Shown here one piece after another: positions 21,831 to 34,370 of a stretch of 64,000 nt of DNA. Every line of letters starts with the position of its first letter. Within the stretch, counting starts at the first letter, position 1. A program made the position numbers and the translations under genes. The notes under the pieces were generated by a model, which was given only the letters and a program-made list of their open reading frames with translations, did no database searches and was not told the origin of the DNA. The DNA is from Pseudopyrenochaeta lycopersici (lineage: Eukaryota > Ascomycota > Dothideomycetes > Pleosporales > Pseudopyrenochaetaceae): NCBI GenBank assembly GCA_003313425.1, contig NHZP01000021.1, forward strand, positions 1-64,000, written 5' to 3'.

Positions 21831-24800
21831 AAGTAAGCTTATCTTCTAAGTTAGAATTAATTTCTAAATTAGGTATTTGAATATATTGTTGTCTCTTAGT
21901 CTCTGTTAAAGATCTTAGTATAATGATAGGATAGCTGCGTGTAGTTAGCTGTATTATATCTTCAGATAAATCTAAGTTTATAGGAGGATTATTCTCTGTC
22001 TCTTGTGACTAAATCGCGTCTTAGTTAGGATTTTTAATAACTGTAAACTTATTATCTTAAGAGTTGTTAGATTAAGGAGGTAGTAGTAAAAAGTTAGCTT
22101 TAGCATCCCACAACAAAGGATCCTATAGCTTTGCACGACCTTAATACTCTTAAGCGACCTCGCTTTTATCTTGAGGTACCTATAGCTTAAGTCTCTATCC
22201 TAGGGTAGTGTTTCTAAATTGCGTGCTGTTAAGGTCTATAAGTTAATAGTTGCCTTTATCCTAATTAGTATAAAAGACTTTGTATAGTCCTAGCTATCTG
22301 CTTGTAAGCTTCTTATCTCTTAACATGTTAATGTCTCTAGCTAAGTCCTATATTAGTACGAAGTTATCTTCTTTAATTTCCTCTTAATAAATCTCTCTAT
22401 AATTATCCTAATATTCCTTCTTTTCGCGTCGTAGGCGCTTAGTTCTCGCTACTGCGTCCTTAAGAAATTAATCTCTTAAATCTAGCTGCATAGCTCGCAC
22501 TGCTAATAACTAGCCTCTTAATATTACTTATCTGAATGGTAATGTCTGCTATATTAGAAGAGTAAGCTTAATTAGAAGTACTAGATTCTGACTAGTAACT
22601 AACTAGTAAGGAGAATATCTAGTCTAACTCTAAGTAGAAATTCTGTCTGCCTATAATACTGTTAGAAGATTATTAACCTAAGGTCTAGGAAGCTTTGCTA
22701 GTGCGTTGTATATTAGCTTGTAACTACCCTTAATTTTTCCTATAGCCTAAGGGTTATATACTAATACCTAGATCCTCCTAATATAATAAATCTTAGTAAG
22801 GGCTTTAACTACCTTTCTAAAATTAGGTCCGCCGTCTACAGTAAGTGTTCTTATTATGCTCTAGCGATATAAGATTTCCTTATATAAAAACTTAGCGACA
22901 GTAGATAACTTATTGTTAGCTATTACTCGTGCCTCTAGCTATCTACTAAGGTATTCTCGTGCAATTATAATAAATTTCTTTCTTTAATAATACGGTATGT
23001 AAATAACGTCTATAGTAACTCGTTCCTATAACGCGTGACAGTAGGTATTTGTTAGCATTTCTTACTTGCGACTTAATAATCTCTGCTAGTACTGTTCACA
23101 TAATGTAATCGTGCGTCGCACCTCCTTATGCATCCTTTCCTACTAGTATTATTAAGCAAGCATTAAATAGACGCCGTTTACTCCTCTGTAACTAATCTGT
23201 TAATATACTTCTTATATAGCTACAGTCTTAAGATTAGGATTATCTATAACTTAATAAATAACTATATTCCTTATAGACTTTCGGAATAAATAGCCTTCTC
23301 GCATAAAGAAATTTATTACCCTCTTTTTCTACGCTTAAAGTTGTGCCCTCTTAAGGCCTTTAGGCTTCTTAAATCTTGTTAAGAACTAAGTAATTACTTC
23401 TAACTCGTCTAAGTATTGCTTATTTAGTACCCTACTTATCTTAGCAGGCGAGGTAAACTTAAGGTTAGCGACCAGGTTTTTAATGAAATCTTTAAGGTCG
23501 TCTTTAGTCTTGTCTAGCTGTTCCTATCCTTCTAGCTTTAGATAACGTAATAACGCATTAGCAATAATATTCTTCTTTCTAGGAACATGCTTAATATTAA
23601 AGTCCTAGGTAAAAATAGCTGCGAGCTACCTGTTTTAGACTAACCTAGGAATGTCAGGCGATAATCTGTTAAGTTAATAAATAAGCGTCTGCGCGTCTGT
23701 TTTAATAGTAAAATGTTATCTATATAGCTAGGTTCTGAATTTCTTTAGCGCCTATAATACCGCCTTGTACTTAAGCTTTGTTAAGTGCTAGAGGCTCTTA
23801 GCTTTTAACTATATTGTACTTTTAAATTAACATAGATGTCTTTTTCTGTCTGCTCTAATCTGTTTAAGAGACGCGCCTGCGCCTTCCTTACTCGCATTTA
23901 CTGCTATAAAAAGCATACCTCTATTCTTGTAATTAGGACTCGCTAACGTTAGGGCTGAAGTAATGTATTACTTTAAGGTACGCATAGCCTCTTGTTAAGC
24001 CTCCTGCTATGTCTATTTAACGCTAGTCCTTATTAACTGGAATAGGGGCTTCGCGCGAATAGTAAAGCTAGGCACCTATATCCTGTAGTAGACACAGATA
24101 CCTATAAACGCCCTTACTTCTTTTACGTTTCTGTATTCTAGCTAATCTAGAATCTTGGCTACTTTCTGTTAATCTAGATGTCTCCCTTGCGCAGTAACCT
24201 TATATCTAACTACCCCTAATCTAGAGACTCCCTAATAACACTTCTTACCTAAAATTATAGCTCTAGCTCTTTCTACGTTAGCTAGGGCCTTGTCTAGCTG
24301 TTAAAGGTGTTCTAACATATATCTTCTTACTCTAGGAAATGCTTCTTCTCCTCTATAGTTAGTTTTAGGACCGCTAGCAGTAATATTGTCTATAAAAGGA
24401 ATAGTATATAGCTAATAATCCTTTATAATCTTTGTAACTACTTGCTAAAAGACTGTAACTAAGTTGGTTGCGCCTTAAACTATTGTATAGTACTAAAGCA
24501 AACTAACTGGCGTATGAAAGGTAGTTATATCTCTGCTGTCTGGATAAAGTGTAATCTAGTTATATCCTAAGAATAGATCTATAAGAGATAGAATACGACA
24601 TCTACTAAAACACTTAGAGAATTCATCTGCTGTTAGAGGCAGATTAGCATCCCTAAAAGATACTGCGTTTATCTTAATTAACCTAAGTATTATCTAATAA
24701 CTCTTATCCTTCTTTTTAACTAGAAACTATAAGTTTCTGTACTAACTGGCGCATCTTTCTAGTACCCCTCTATTAAGTCTGTTATTGAATATTGTAAATA

Positions 24801-26263
24801 CCTCTTCCTTAATAGCTCGCGCTATTAGGAACGATTTTTCTTACTAAGCTTTATGTTTAATAGTCTGTATCTTATATAGAGGATATACATCCTTAATAAT
24901 TTGTCCTGTCTTAGAGAAAGTGAAAGTGATCGCGCTTTCTCTGTTTATTAACATTTTAATAAATAGCTAAACTTCTAATTTTGTTAACTTAGATCTAAAC
25001 TTTTGTAAGGCTAGCCTTTCTAGTATTAATCTTATGCCTTATAAGAATGCTGTATGTCTGTATTTAAAAAGGTAATTAAAAGGCCCTATATTAGGAGGTC
25101 TTAGACTTTTTCTTAAGAGTTATAGTTTAACAGCATATCGCTTCTAGTCTTTACGCCTAAACTCCTTAATATCTAATGCCTTAAGAATATCTACAGGTCG
25201 CACCTTATCAGCTACCCTCTTATGCAGGGTATTGACTTAACTGCTTGTGTACTTCTTTCTCTTTTCTTATTGCGCCTAACAGTTGAGTTTACACATAACT
25301 GAAAAAGACTCTAATTCTCGCACAGCTAAAGGATCCTTAGAGGCTCTAACTCTATAGCTTATTACTTATTTTACCTATTCTTTAAATTACTACTTATTAT
25401 TAGTTATAAAAATAGGTAAAAATTCGCTAAATCTAATAGAAGCTTTTATAAACTTAGCCTCCTGAATATACTTAACCTAAGTATAAGATAAATAAGATTC
25501 TAAACTAAAACATTGCCCTAGGTATTTTCTACTTAAATCTAGACACTCCTCCCTAGAAAGGGTGTCTACTATATATTTTCCTTATCTTTAGGAGTTAGTA
25601 TATAGTTTCTTAGATGCAGTAGAGCAGGATTAGAGGCTATAAAGACGGCGTTTCTGTCTCTATTCTTAGAAATAATCCTGCACGTAATCCTTCTATATAC
25701 GTTATACTAAATTAATAACTTTGCTAAAGCGTACTAAGGTCTACCTAAAATTGCTAATCTCGTTAGGTTTTAAATAATCCTAAAGTAACTAACAACAGTT
25801 ACCTCCCCTACTTTAACTAGGACACTCCACGCAGTTCCTATAAAAGGGTTAGTGCTTCTATTTATAGTAACTACTCTATCTTAATATAAGCTACCTTACT
25901 TATAGTCTTTATATATAAGCTTTAATGCCTTAGCCGCACTATATCTTAAAAGGTTTATCTGTGCGCTAGTATTAATAAGATACTTTACTGCATGCCTATT
26001 AAATAAGGCCTAGCAGGTTAGAAGGTTATACTGCACGTAGGCTATGCCTATCTTCTTTTAAATTATCGTAGCTTCTTGTTTAGTAGGATTAACTAAAGCT
26101 TTATGCTAAGTATTATATATTCCTAGGGCTTTATGCCTAGTTTATGCATTAAAAGTCCTAAATTATATTAAGTTAAGCTCTAAATTCAGTCCTTTTTTAA
26201 GACTAACTGTCTCTACTTAATTTGATTTAACCTTCTCTTTATTAGAAAAATGCCTCTAAACAT
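21831..26263 (-). pseudogene. pol: Gypsy-D pol: protease, RT, RNase H, integrase
   Basis: Read leftwards. A retropepsin-like region is around 25700-26000, with INLLRYSAAKALKLIY and an AILGRPQYA block. RT is at about 24300-25100: the block LIDLFLGYN-stop-ITLYPDS, then FHTPV, and the active site PFIDNITASGPKTNY near 24380 (FIDD expected). RNase H with the thumb is at about 23560-24100, with VRAFIGICVYYR and the end HVPRKKNIIANALLR. Integrase is at about 22250-23400, with an ADRIS-type tail near 22650. This RT subtype (the GPKTxY block and YYR motif) belongs to a group of large fungal Gypsy elements distinct from the chromovirus type of Gypsy-A, B and C. No chromodomain was recognised. Confidence 0.75.
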
Positions 26264-26479
26264 CCCTAATGACACGGGCGGACGCAGGGTTGTGTGGGGT
26301 AAGGCACTGCAGTGTTAGCTAATCAGGTTCTAACAGGTCTCGCTTAGCTGACCTGGCGATTACTGATTGGCTAGCCGGCCTAATACTTAATTCTACAGCG
26401 TTTACGCTAGCTAACGACGCAGCAGGCTTATTAATTGCTTTTAATATATTTCTAACTTATTTTTAAAGCTGATGTTAGC

Positions 26480-28559
26480 TTATAAGGTCCCTAAAAGTTA
26501 TACTACGTACCTCCTAACGTAGTATAGTAGTAGCAATACAGTTTAGATGCGGGCCTAGTAAATGACAGAGCTCTGTGTTAGTAAGGCTATTATTCTAGTT
26601 CTTCTTTTTCTTATTCTAACTAATAAATTTAGGCTTAGCTTTCAAATCCTAAAAGCTTCTATTGTTATCTAGAGGCTATATAATAGAGAATGGCTTATTA
26701 TAGGCTTAGCTGGCGAATAGAATTAGCTCTACTTATTCAAGCTCCTTAATATCTATTAGTTTGAATGTAGTGTTGCTCCTTATAGCAGGCATACGATAGT
26801 CCTTAACTGTAACTCGCTTTAGTTGCTTAGAATAAGGAGGTTTAGCAGGAGCTTACTTCTAAACTTTACTCTGCCTAACTTTCTTAAGAACTGAATCTTT
26901 CCTAATATTCTAACGCGTTTAAGAGCGTGTTACTGTATAAGTTAAGCTAGTATTTACTGCTCCTTCTTTAAAAGCACTAAGAATAATATCCTAAGATATA
27001 ACCTTATTAAGGGCAAAACACGCCTTAGTTAAGCCTCTTAGTAATATCCTAACGTTCTAAAAGTTTAGTAGGTCCTTAGCCGGGCTTATAGCTATCCTGC
27101 TATATCTATCTTCTGTAATTGTATTTATATTAGGACTAACTACCTTCTGTTACTGTACAGCTAGTAGTCTAAGCTTTTAATATTAAGCAGGCCTTAAGTC
27201 TACTCTATTAAACTTCTCTAGATATACTACTAACGCTGGCTAATCTAGGATATTATTAGTAACTCCGTAATACTCCTAAATTTTCTGTTTTAACTAATAG
27301 AGCTGTAGCGTTCAGGGTGCAGTTCCTTAGATTTGCCCTAACCTCTTATGCGAAGGACTAAAATAGTAAGTCTTATATCTAACTTCCCTATTCTACTTAA
27401 AGCTAACCTAGCTAAGATATAAAAGCAGCTAATATAGCTTACATTCTCTAGTAACATAACTAGGGAGGTTGCACATATTACAAGTGTTTTAATATTCACG
27501 GCCTTAGATAGTAATTGCGCCTTACTAAGGATTTAAGTTGCAAGGAGCTGTTATTATGTATAAGCCATTATTCCTTTCTAATAGTAGCTGCTTAGCATTA
27601 TCTCTTAAGACGACTTAGCTGATGAAGTACGCGTACGTAGCTAGGTTCCTTAGAATCTGACTAAGCTTGGGATGAACTATTATCTTATTAACCTTAGCTA
27701 GGCTAATCTTCTAGTCGCCGAGGGCTGAAATAAGGTCTTAAACCTCTAGATCTACACTAGGTAGAAGAGCAGGCCTAGCTTCCTCTTAAACTTTGCTTTT
27801 CTTATACTTATTAACTACGTCTTTTAGCTGCTTAGCTGTTAATGTTTTCTTTTCTTAATTAAGGATCTAGTGTATAAGCTTAGCCTCTCTTTCTATATAA
27901 CTAGGGGATATCTGTTTTATCCCCTCTCTCTAGCAGTACACGCGCTTAAGATACGTGTAAATCTTCTTAATATTAAAACTCTCTAGCTTATCTAGAATCA
28001 GCTCTTTATACATATAGATAAAGATTATATCTTAGTCTTCTCTTAGAAGGCCTCTAGCGAAAAAGAAGCTAGCCTCTGTCCTATATAGCTGGCCTGTCTT
28101 AATACAAGCGTTACTATATGCTACGAAGTTAGTTAAATACTTAGATAGTCCTAGGAATTTTCTTAACGTTTCAGAAACATAGGTCTCTAAGAACGCTCGC
28201 GTTCCTATGCGTTAAGCTATATCTTAATTATACTAATACTCTTTTATTACTTCTTAAAGCTTCTTCTAGTCTAGTACCCTATATAGCCTTATTTTCTTAA
28301 TAAAGCTTCTATATATAGTGTTACAGAAGTCTAGAAGGATTCTTATCTTTTAATAGTTATTATAGCTGCTATTATCTGCCTAGCAATTAAAGTTATCTAG
28401 GAACTTAGTAACGTCTTTTCCTATAAATAGAAAGTCTTTTCTTGCTAGCCTTATAGGTATAAGTACTTTGCTAGTATCTATAGTATGTTTCTTAATAACC
28501 TTAATAGCTGGCGTAAGATCTGATCTAAATGACAGCAAATCTGGTGTTAATTCAGCCAT
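26480..28559 (-). pseudogene. gag: Gypsy-D gag
   Basis: A probable start is the ATG at 28557-28559 (MAELTPDLLSF), with an upstream in-frame ATG at 28631. The N-terminal block DFLFIGKDVTKFLDNFNC resembles the start of retrotransposon capsid proteins. A CCHC knuckle, CNMCNLPSYVTRECK, is at about 27435-27480, with its His now Tyr. The frame appears to run on to about 26300. RIP stops are frequent after 28380. Confidence 0.65.
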
Positions 28560-28631
28560 AAGGATAGCTAAAGGCTGAATCCTAAATAAGCTGCTGCAGC
28601 CCTTTAGTATAACTGAATAAGGAGACTGCAA

Positions 28632-29188
28632 CTACTAGGCAGTTCCTTGCTAACGCTAATAATTAACTAAAATCTGATACTGTACTACTTCTGAATTATT
28701 TCCTAATCGTTTATAGTTGTTCTTGTTTTTATTTTCTGTTGTCTTATTCTTGTTCGTCTTCTTGTCCTGCTACTACTAAGTTAGCTTCCGCTTATATTAT
28801 AGGAAGTCTTAATTTGTTATAGCAAGATAATAAGGATACAGCCTCAACAGAGCTAGTCCCTGTCAACTCTTAGCTCTAAAAATGTAGAGGGGGTGGCCGC
28901 AACAGCGCCATCCCTCTCTAAGGTTCCGAAGGCTAGCCGCAACAGCGCCATCCCTCTCTAAGGTTCCGAAGGTTGGCCGCAACAGCGCCATCCCTCTCAA
29001 AGGTTTTTCAGGGTCAAACAGACACCCAGCTCTTTCTAGGTGATCTTATGATCTCTGTATCGCAATGTAGCGCTCTTATGTTTGTGTTTTCGACGTTAAC
29101 AGTTTAATGCTATGTAGGCTCTTTCTACTCTCATTAGCTATAGCCTAACCAGAACAGACTGTTGTGCCCCTTAGGCTTCGCTATTATA
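28632..29188 (-). other. 5' leader of Gypsy-D
   Basis: Untranslated region between the 5' LTR and gag. It contains a 40-bp tandem triplication (28891-29005) and otherwise moderate-GC sequence with little RIP. I could not identify a tRNA primer binding site next to the LTR (minus strand TATAATAGCGAAGCC), so the priming mode is unknown. Confidence 0.5.
28891..29005. repeat. Three tandem 40-bp repeats in the Gypsy-D leader
   Basis: The unit contains GGCCGCAACAGCGCCATCCC followed by TCTCTAAGGTTCCGAAGG. Units end at 28900, 28940 and 28980 for the CCGC anchor, a strict 40-base period. Differences between units are few. Confidence 0.85.
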
Positions 29189-29566
29189 TGTGGAGTTAAC
29201 AAAGTAGTTCGGCACAATCCCGCAGTTCTGGTGTTGTGAATAAGAGGAAACGTTAGAATCCAAGCGTGCGTGAATAACAGGAGCAGCCCTGCCTGTGCAG
29301 TCTGCTAGAAACGAAGGTAAGTATGGAGCCTGATTAAAAGTAATAAACAAAATGGTCTGAAATCTCATGAATTGACGTAGCTAATGCACTAGCTACTTTG
29401 CAAAATCTCAGTTTTGAAGTGAATTCTCGTGGAGTGTGGTGCATAGTGCATCACGTTTGGTGCATGACGTTGAGATCTCTCGCATCTTCAAGTCTTATCA
29501 TCAAATCTCGCTGACAAAGGAAACCCATTATCACCTGATTGCCCAGGTACCCTGTGCAACGGCACA
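29189..29566 (-). repeat. 5' LTR of Gypsy-D
   Basis: 378 bp, carrying the RIP-type state at all five positions that differ from the 3' LTR. Confidence 0.9.
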
Positions 29567-32500
29567 CTACTGCCTTAAATATAAGGACATTAAGACACTA
29601 AACAGGTATTAAGAAGAGTCTTTTTTAGAGTCGCGCCTACTAATAGGTAAGAATTATAAACTCTATACATAATAGGTATATAAAGACTCCTTAAGCTAAA
29701 TATTAAGCTTAATAGAAGCTAGATAAAGGTACTAGTAGATTCTAGAGTATAATAGAGCTATATTTCTACGCGAGCGATAGAATAAGCTAGCCTTATCCTA
29801 TCATTAAAATTAGTACTATATCTATTAATAGTAGCTAATAGATAACTAATGCTATTAGAGTCTGTAATTACACATAAGGTATAGAACGTGCAACTTATTA
29901 TCTAGAACTATAAGGAAATAATTAACCTAGACGTTTTTAGACTATTATAACATAATATAATGCTAGGACTCCTATAGTTAAGAGAATATAGTCTAGATAT
30001 AGATTAGAAAAGGAAAAAGTTCTTATTTAAATACTATAGAACAGACGTAACTATAAGTAAGCCTACGCTGCAGCTAAGTGCCTAGGTAGATAAGAAGATA
30101 ATAATTAGGATCCTTACTTTAAATAAGGACAACCTTAAGACACAAGAGTCTAACTTAGTAGGTACTAATAGGAGGCCCTTAGACTAATAAGCTAGAGTTA
30201 AGGAGTAAAGCGTAACTCTAGTAATCCCTAACAAGTATAAAGAATATAAGTTACTCTTTTAAGAAGAGATAAGTATAAAAGTATTACTTAAACATTAACT
30301 CTAGGACTATAAGATAATCTTATAAGAAGGAAAGTAACTAACTTTTAGCCTAATTTATAGTTTATTAGAAAAAGAACTTAAAACCCTACGCAAATACATT
30401 AAGATAAACTTAAAGAAAGGATTTATTTAAGAATTATAATCGCTAGCAGGATACCCTATATTATTTATACTAAAAAAAAATAGGAAGTTAAGATTATGCG
30501 TTAACTACTAAAAGCTTAATAATATTATAATAAAGAATTAATACTCTTTACTAAATATAGTAGAACTATAAGATTAACTAGCCTTTATAAAAGTCTTTAT
30601 AGTATTAGACTTAAGAAGAGCGTACAACCTTATTCGCATAAAAGAAGGCAAAGAATAGAAGACTGCGTTTAGAACACGCTATAGCTACTATAAGTATACA
30701 GTAATACTTTTTAGTCTTACTAACGCACTAGCGATATGCTAGGCACTTATTAATAATATATTAAGGGAATACCTAGATATATTTATTATTACATACCTTA
30801 ATAATATCCTTATGTACTCTAATAATCTACAGGAACATATTAAGCACGTTAAAATAGTTCTTACCTACTTAGGAAGATTTAGTTTACTGCTTAAACCTAA
30901 GAAATATAAGTTTTATAAGGAAGAAGTTAAATTCTTAAGATATATAGTAGGTGCACATAAGGTAAAGATAAGTAAAGAAAAAATAAGAGTAGTAAAAGGA
31001 TAGCCTAAACCTAAAATAGTTAAAGATATATAGTTATTTATAGGATTTATTAACTTTAACTAACAGTTTATTAAGGATTTTTCTAAAAAATCTATTCTAC
31101 TTACTAAGCTTATAAGAAAAGATATAAAATAGGAATAATAAAATAAATAAAAGAAAGTATTCTAGATACTTAAGGAAGCCTATATTATACTCCTAGTATT
31201 AATTATATTCTAAACAGGAGAACCTCTATAGTTTAAAACAGATGCTTTAGACCTTATACTAGGTGTAATAGTAAAATAAGAATATAACAGGAAATAGTAC
31301 CTAATTACGTACTACTTAAGAAAATTTATAGACGCTAAAGAATGCTATAACGTGCATAACAAAGAGCTTATAGTAGTCGTCGACGCCCTCAACTACTAGC
31401 AAATCTATGCAGAAAGCTGCTTAGATCTTATAATATTCACAGATTATAAGAACTTAGTCTATTTTACTACTACTAAGATATTAAATTAAAGATAAGTTAG
31501 ATAGGCTAAAATATTAGGATAATACAAGTTTAAGATTATATACACGCTAGGAAAGGATAACAGCAGAGCTAATGCTCTTAGCCGCAGATTAGACATCGCA
31601 GGAATAAAAGCAATAATTAGCGATGCTATCCTTTAAGTAAACTAGGACAGAAGCCTAGGACCTAATAAGTTATTAAATAACACTATAATAATTACGTCTA
31701 AAGTACCTAAAGAATTATAAGAAGTAATTATCTAACAACACTATAATAACCTAGTATATAGTTACCTAGGAATTAAGAGAATAATAGAACTTATACAGCG
31801 ACACTACAGTTTTAAGAATATAAAGGCTAAGGTTAAACAGTTTATTAAAAAATGCGCGGACTGTTATAAAAACAAATACAGTACTTACATACTATACAGA
31901 GAAATGCAAGCTATAGAGCTACCTAACAAACCTTAGGCAGACATTTCTATAGATTTTATAACAGGGTTACTACTATCTAAAGATCCTGTAATAGGAATTA
32001 AGTATAACGCTATCCTTAATATAGTCTACAGGTTTACAAAAGCAGCAGAGATAATACTGTTTTAGAACAACTATAATATAGAACAACTAGCATTTGTTAT
32101 CCTAGACAGACTAATATAATACTATAGTATACCTAAGTCTATTATAAGTAATAGAGATAAGCTCTTTACATCTAACTTCTAGTCTATATTAATAGCCGCG
32201 ATAGGAACGAAAAGAAAATTATTAACAGCCTATCACCTATAAACGGACGGATAGACAGAAAGAATAAACAGAATAATAAAGACCTACCTAAGAATTTACA
32301 GTAATTAATAATAAAATAATTAGGTCTTATTATTACTAATAGCATAACTAGCCTATAATAACAAATTATTAGAATTAACTAGAAAGACACTATTCTTTAC
32401 TAACTACAGGAGACACCCTAATCTCTTTATAAAGTTATATCCTAGTAGAAAAGCTAAAGTAGCTATAAAAATAGCTAAAGAAATAAAAAAAGTACACGAA

Positions 32501-33010
32501 TAACTCTAAGAAAACCTTAAGAAAGCACAACGTAATAGTATTTCTTACTAAAACAAGAAAAGAAAAATAGCACCTTAGCTAAAGAAGGGGGATAAAGCAT
32601 ATTTACTTATAAAAAACCTACGCAACAAGCGACTAAGTAAGAGACTTAATCACGTTAAAGTTAGACTATTTTTAGTTAAAGAATAAAACAAACTTATAAA
32701 TTATACACTTAAGCTACTACTAGATATAAAGATCTACCTACGCTTCTACATCTCTAAGTTAGAACTAGCCGACTTAGTAACGCTACTATAAAAAATATTC
32801 TAGTATAAAACTAAAGAAGAAACAGAGTACAAAGTTAAAAAAATTCTCGGCGAAGAACGCCCTAAGATCACGAAGGGATAATATAGAGAAAGAAAGTACC
32901 TTATAAAATAGAAGGGCTACCTAGATTTAGAAAATACATAGGAACCTAAGTCTAACTTAAGGAACTGTAAGGAACAAGTTAGTGAATACTACCGCGATAA
33001 GGAATAAAAA
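29567..33010 (+). pseudogene. pol: Gypsy-C pol: protease, RT, RNase H, integrase, chromodomain
   Basis: Protease-like sequence is at 29720-29960. RT is at 30360-31000, including the block KIRLRKNRKLRLCVN-like at 30480, the active site now YLNNILM near 30800, and the frame 30812-31003 (EHIKHVKIVLTYLGRF). RNase H is around 31200-31580. Integrase is at 31700-32600, with D, D and E motifs readable as DISIDFITG, ISNRDKLF and TDG-stop-TERINR. The chromodomain is at about 32820-33000, starting EYKVKKI and ending near the NLRNCKEQV block. It matches the inverse of Gypsy-A. RIP stops throughout. Confidence 0.8.
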
Positions 33011-33079
33011 GAGCTTAGGTACTAGAACTACAACTAACCTAGAAAGTAGGCACCTAGCCAGGCTCTGCCAGAGTTACTA

Positions 33080-33545
33080 ATTAATCTAGAGCACCTATAG
33101 TAGACTACACTATTAGGGAAAATCTAACTAAAGCATTAGCGGCTGGATAAGGAGCCTCCTCAGCAAACTCTAACTCCCCGTCGTTATGTATCTCTAACGC
33201 TAGACACAACGCCTTCTTTTATACTCTCTCTTCTACTTGTTTTAGGATTACCTTGTTCTAAAGCAACCGCGCGATTACAGTTACTAATAACTTTTTATTA
33301 TTATCTACTTTCTTTTAATACTCTTTATAAGTCTTATCTAAAGAAGCCTATAACATGTTTACACATAGCTTCCCTAAACAAGTGTATTTAGCACACTTTA
33401 AATTTAAGTCTAGTATAATATAATAAATAATATTATCTCTAAAGCACTTATTATAAGTAAATTTAGTAATAGTTTTAGTACAGAGGATTTTATTATAAAG
33501 ACGCAGATTACGAATCTAAGACTTAGACGATATTTTGTCTTACAT
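33080..33545 (-). pseudogene. Antisense accessory ORF of Gypsy-C (cysteine cluster plus helix)
   Basis: Opposite to pol, between the chromodomain and the 3' LTR. From ATG 33543-33545 the frame gives a Cys-bearing block (NKCF, then LNLKCAKYTCLGKLCVNM) and then a basic helical stretch (YKEY-stop-KKVDNNKKLLVTVIARLL, QVEERV) ending in an acidic tail. It matches Gypsy-B's antisense ORF in position and in the Cys-then-coil order. Stops are of RIP type. Function unknown. Confidence 0.5.
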
Positions 33546-33615
33546 TACTACAGACGCAGGGTACGCCGCATTTAAACTAATCTAGCTACATATTACGTAA
33601 TTTAAGACAAATCCT

Positions 33616-33633
33616 AAAGGAGGAAGAGGATAG
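33616..33633 (+). promoter_or_regulatory. Polypurine tract of Gypsy-C
   Basis: AAAGGAGGAAGAGGATAG lies immediately before the 3' LTR TGTTAGG. Confidence 0.75.
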
Positions 33634-34370
33634 TGTTAGGATCTGGGATCCTAGACATGGAGGGAGAGCCTCAGACGCTGACGACTAGTCAGGGAGCGCT
33701 AGTGTTCTACTCTGTCACATGTCACGTGACCGCTCGCTCTGCTAAGGATGAGCGCTCGCAGCGCTCGCGGCGAGCGCGACGAGCGCGTTATGTATATAGA
33801 TTACAGTAATAAACCCTTATAGCTTATTATGTTTAACTTAATATTATACTCTACAGCAGGGATGCACAAAATTTAGTAATTAGTAAATCTAGTAATTACT
33901 TAGTAATTACTAATTTAGTAATTACTAATTAGTAAATAGTAATTACTAAAGGTACTTAGTAATTACTATTAGTAATTACTAATTTTTACTTAGTAATTAC
34001 TAATTACTAATTACTAATTACTAAAGGTATACTTAGTAATTAGTAATTACTAATTAGTAATTACTAAATTATAAATTAGTAAAAATTTAGTAATCTATAT
34101 TTTATATTATATAGTTACTAGTAGTAAAATCTAGATTCTTTAACTATTAGAGACTAGAATATATTAATAAATTATATATTAAAAAAAAAGTAATTAAATT
34201 TAAATAAAAAATCTTTATTAATCTATTAAACTAACTAAATTTATAAAACTAACTAAATAAACACTACTATTATATATTAATAATATTTAGACTAAAATAT
34301 CTTATTATTCTATATATTATAGTATAGTAATATATAATATTATAATTATATAGTATAATACTATATTAAA

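Larger units (their letters stand above)
16872..29566 (-). mobile_element. Gypsy-D: 12.7-kb Ty3/Gypsy retrotransposon with an extra 3' gene
   Basis: Two 378-bp LTRs (16872-17249 and 29189-29566) begin TGTGGAG and end GGCACA. Their outer flanks share CTAC (16868-16871 and 29567-29570), consistent with a 4-bp duplication in Gypsy-C gag/protease. The minus-strand order is leader with tandem repeats, gag, protease, RT, RNase H, integrase, then a separate long frame, polypurine tract and 3' LTR. The internal coding region is heavily RIP-altered, while the LTRs are nearly intact. Confidence 0.9.

Noticed and set aside
28891..29005. Possible CRISPR-like array (three 40-bp units)
   Set aside because: The units are directly tandem, with no spacers, and lie in a fungal retrotransposon leader.
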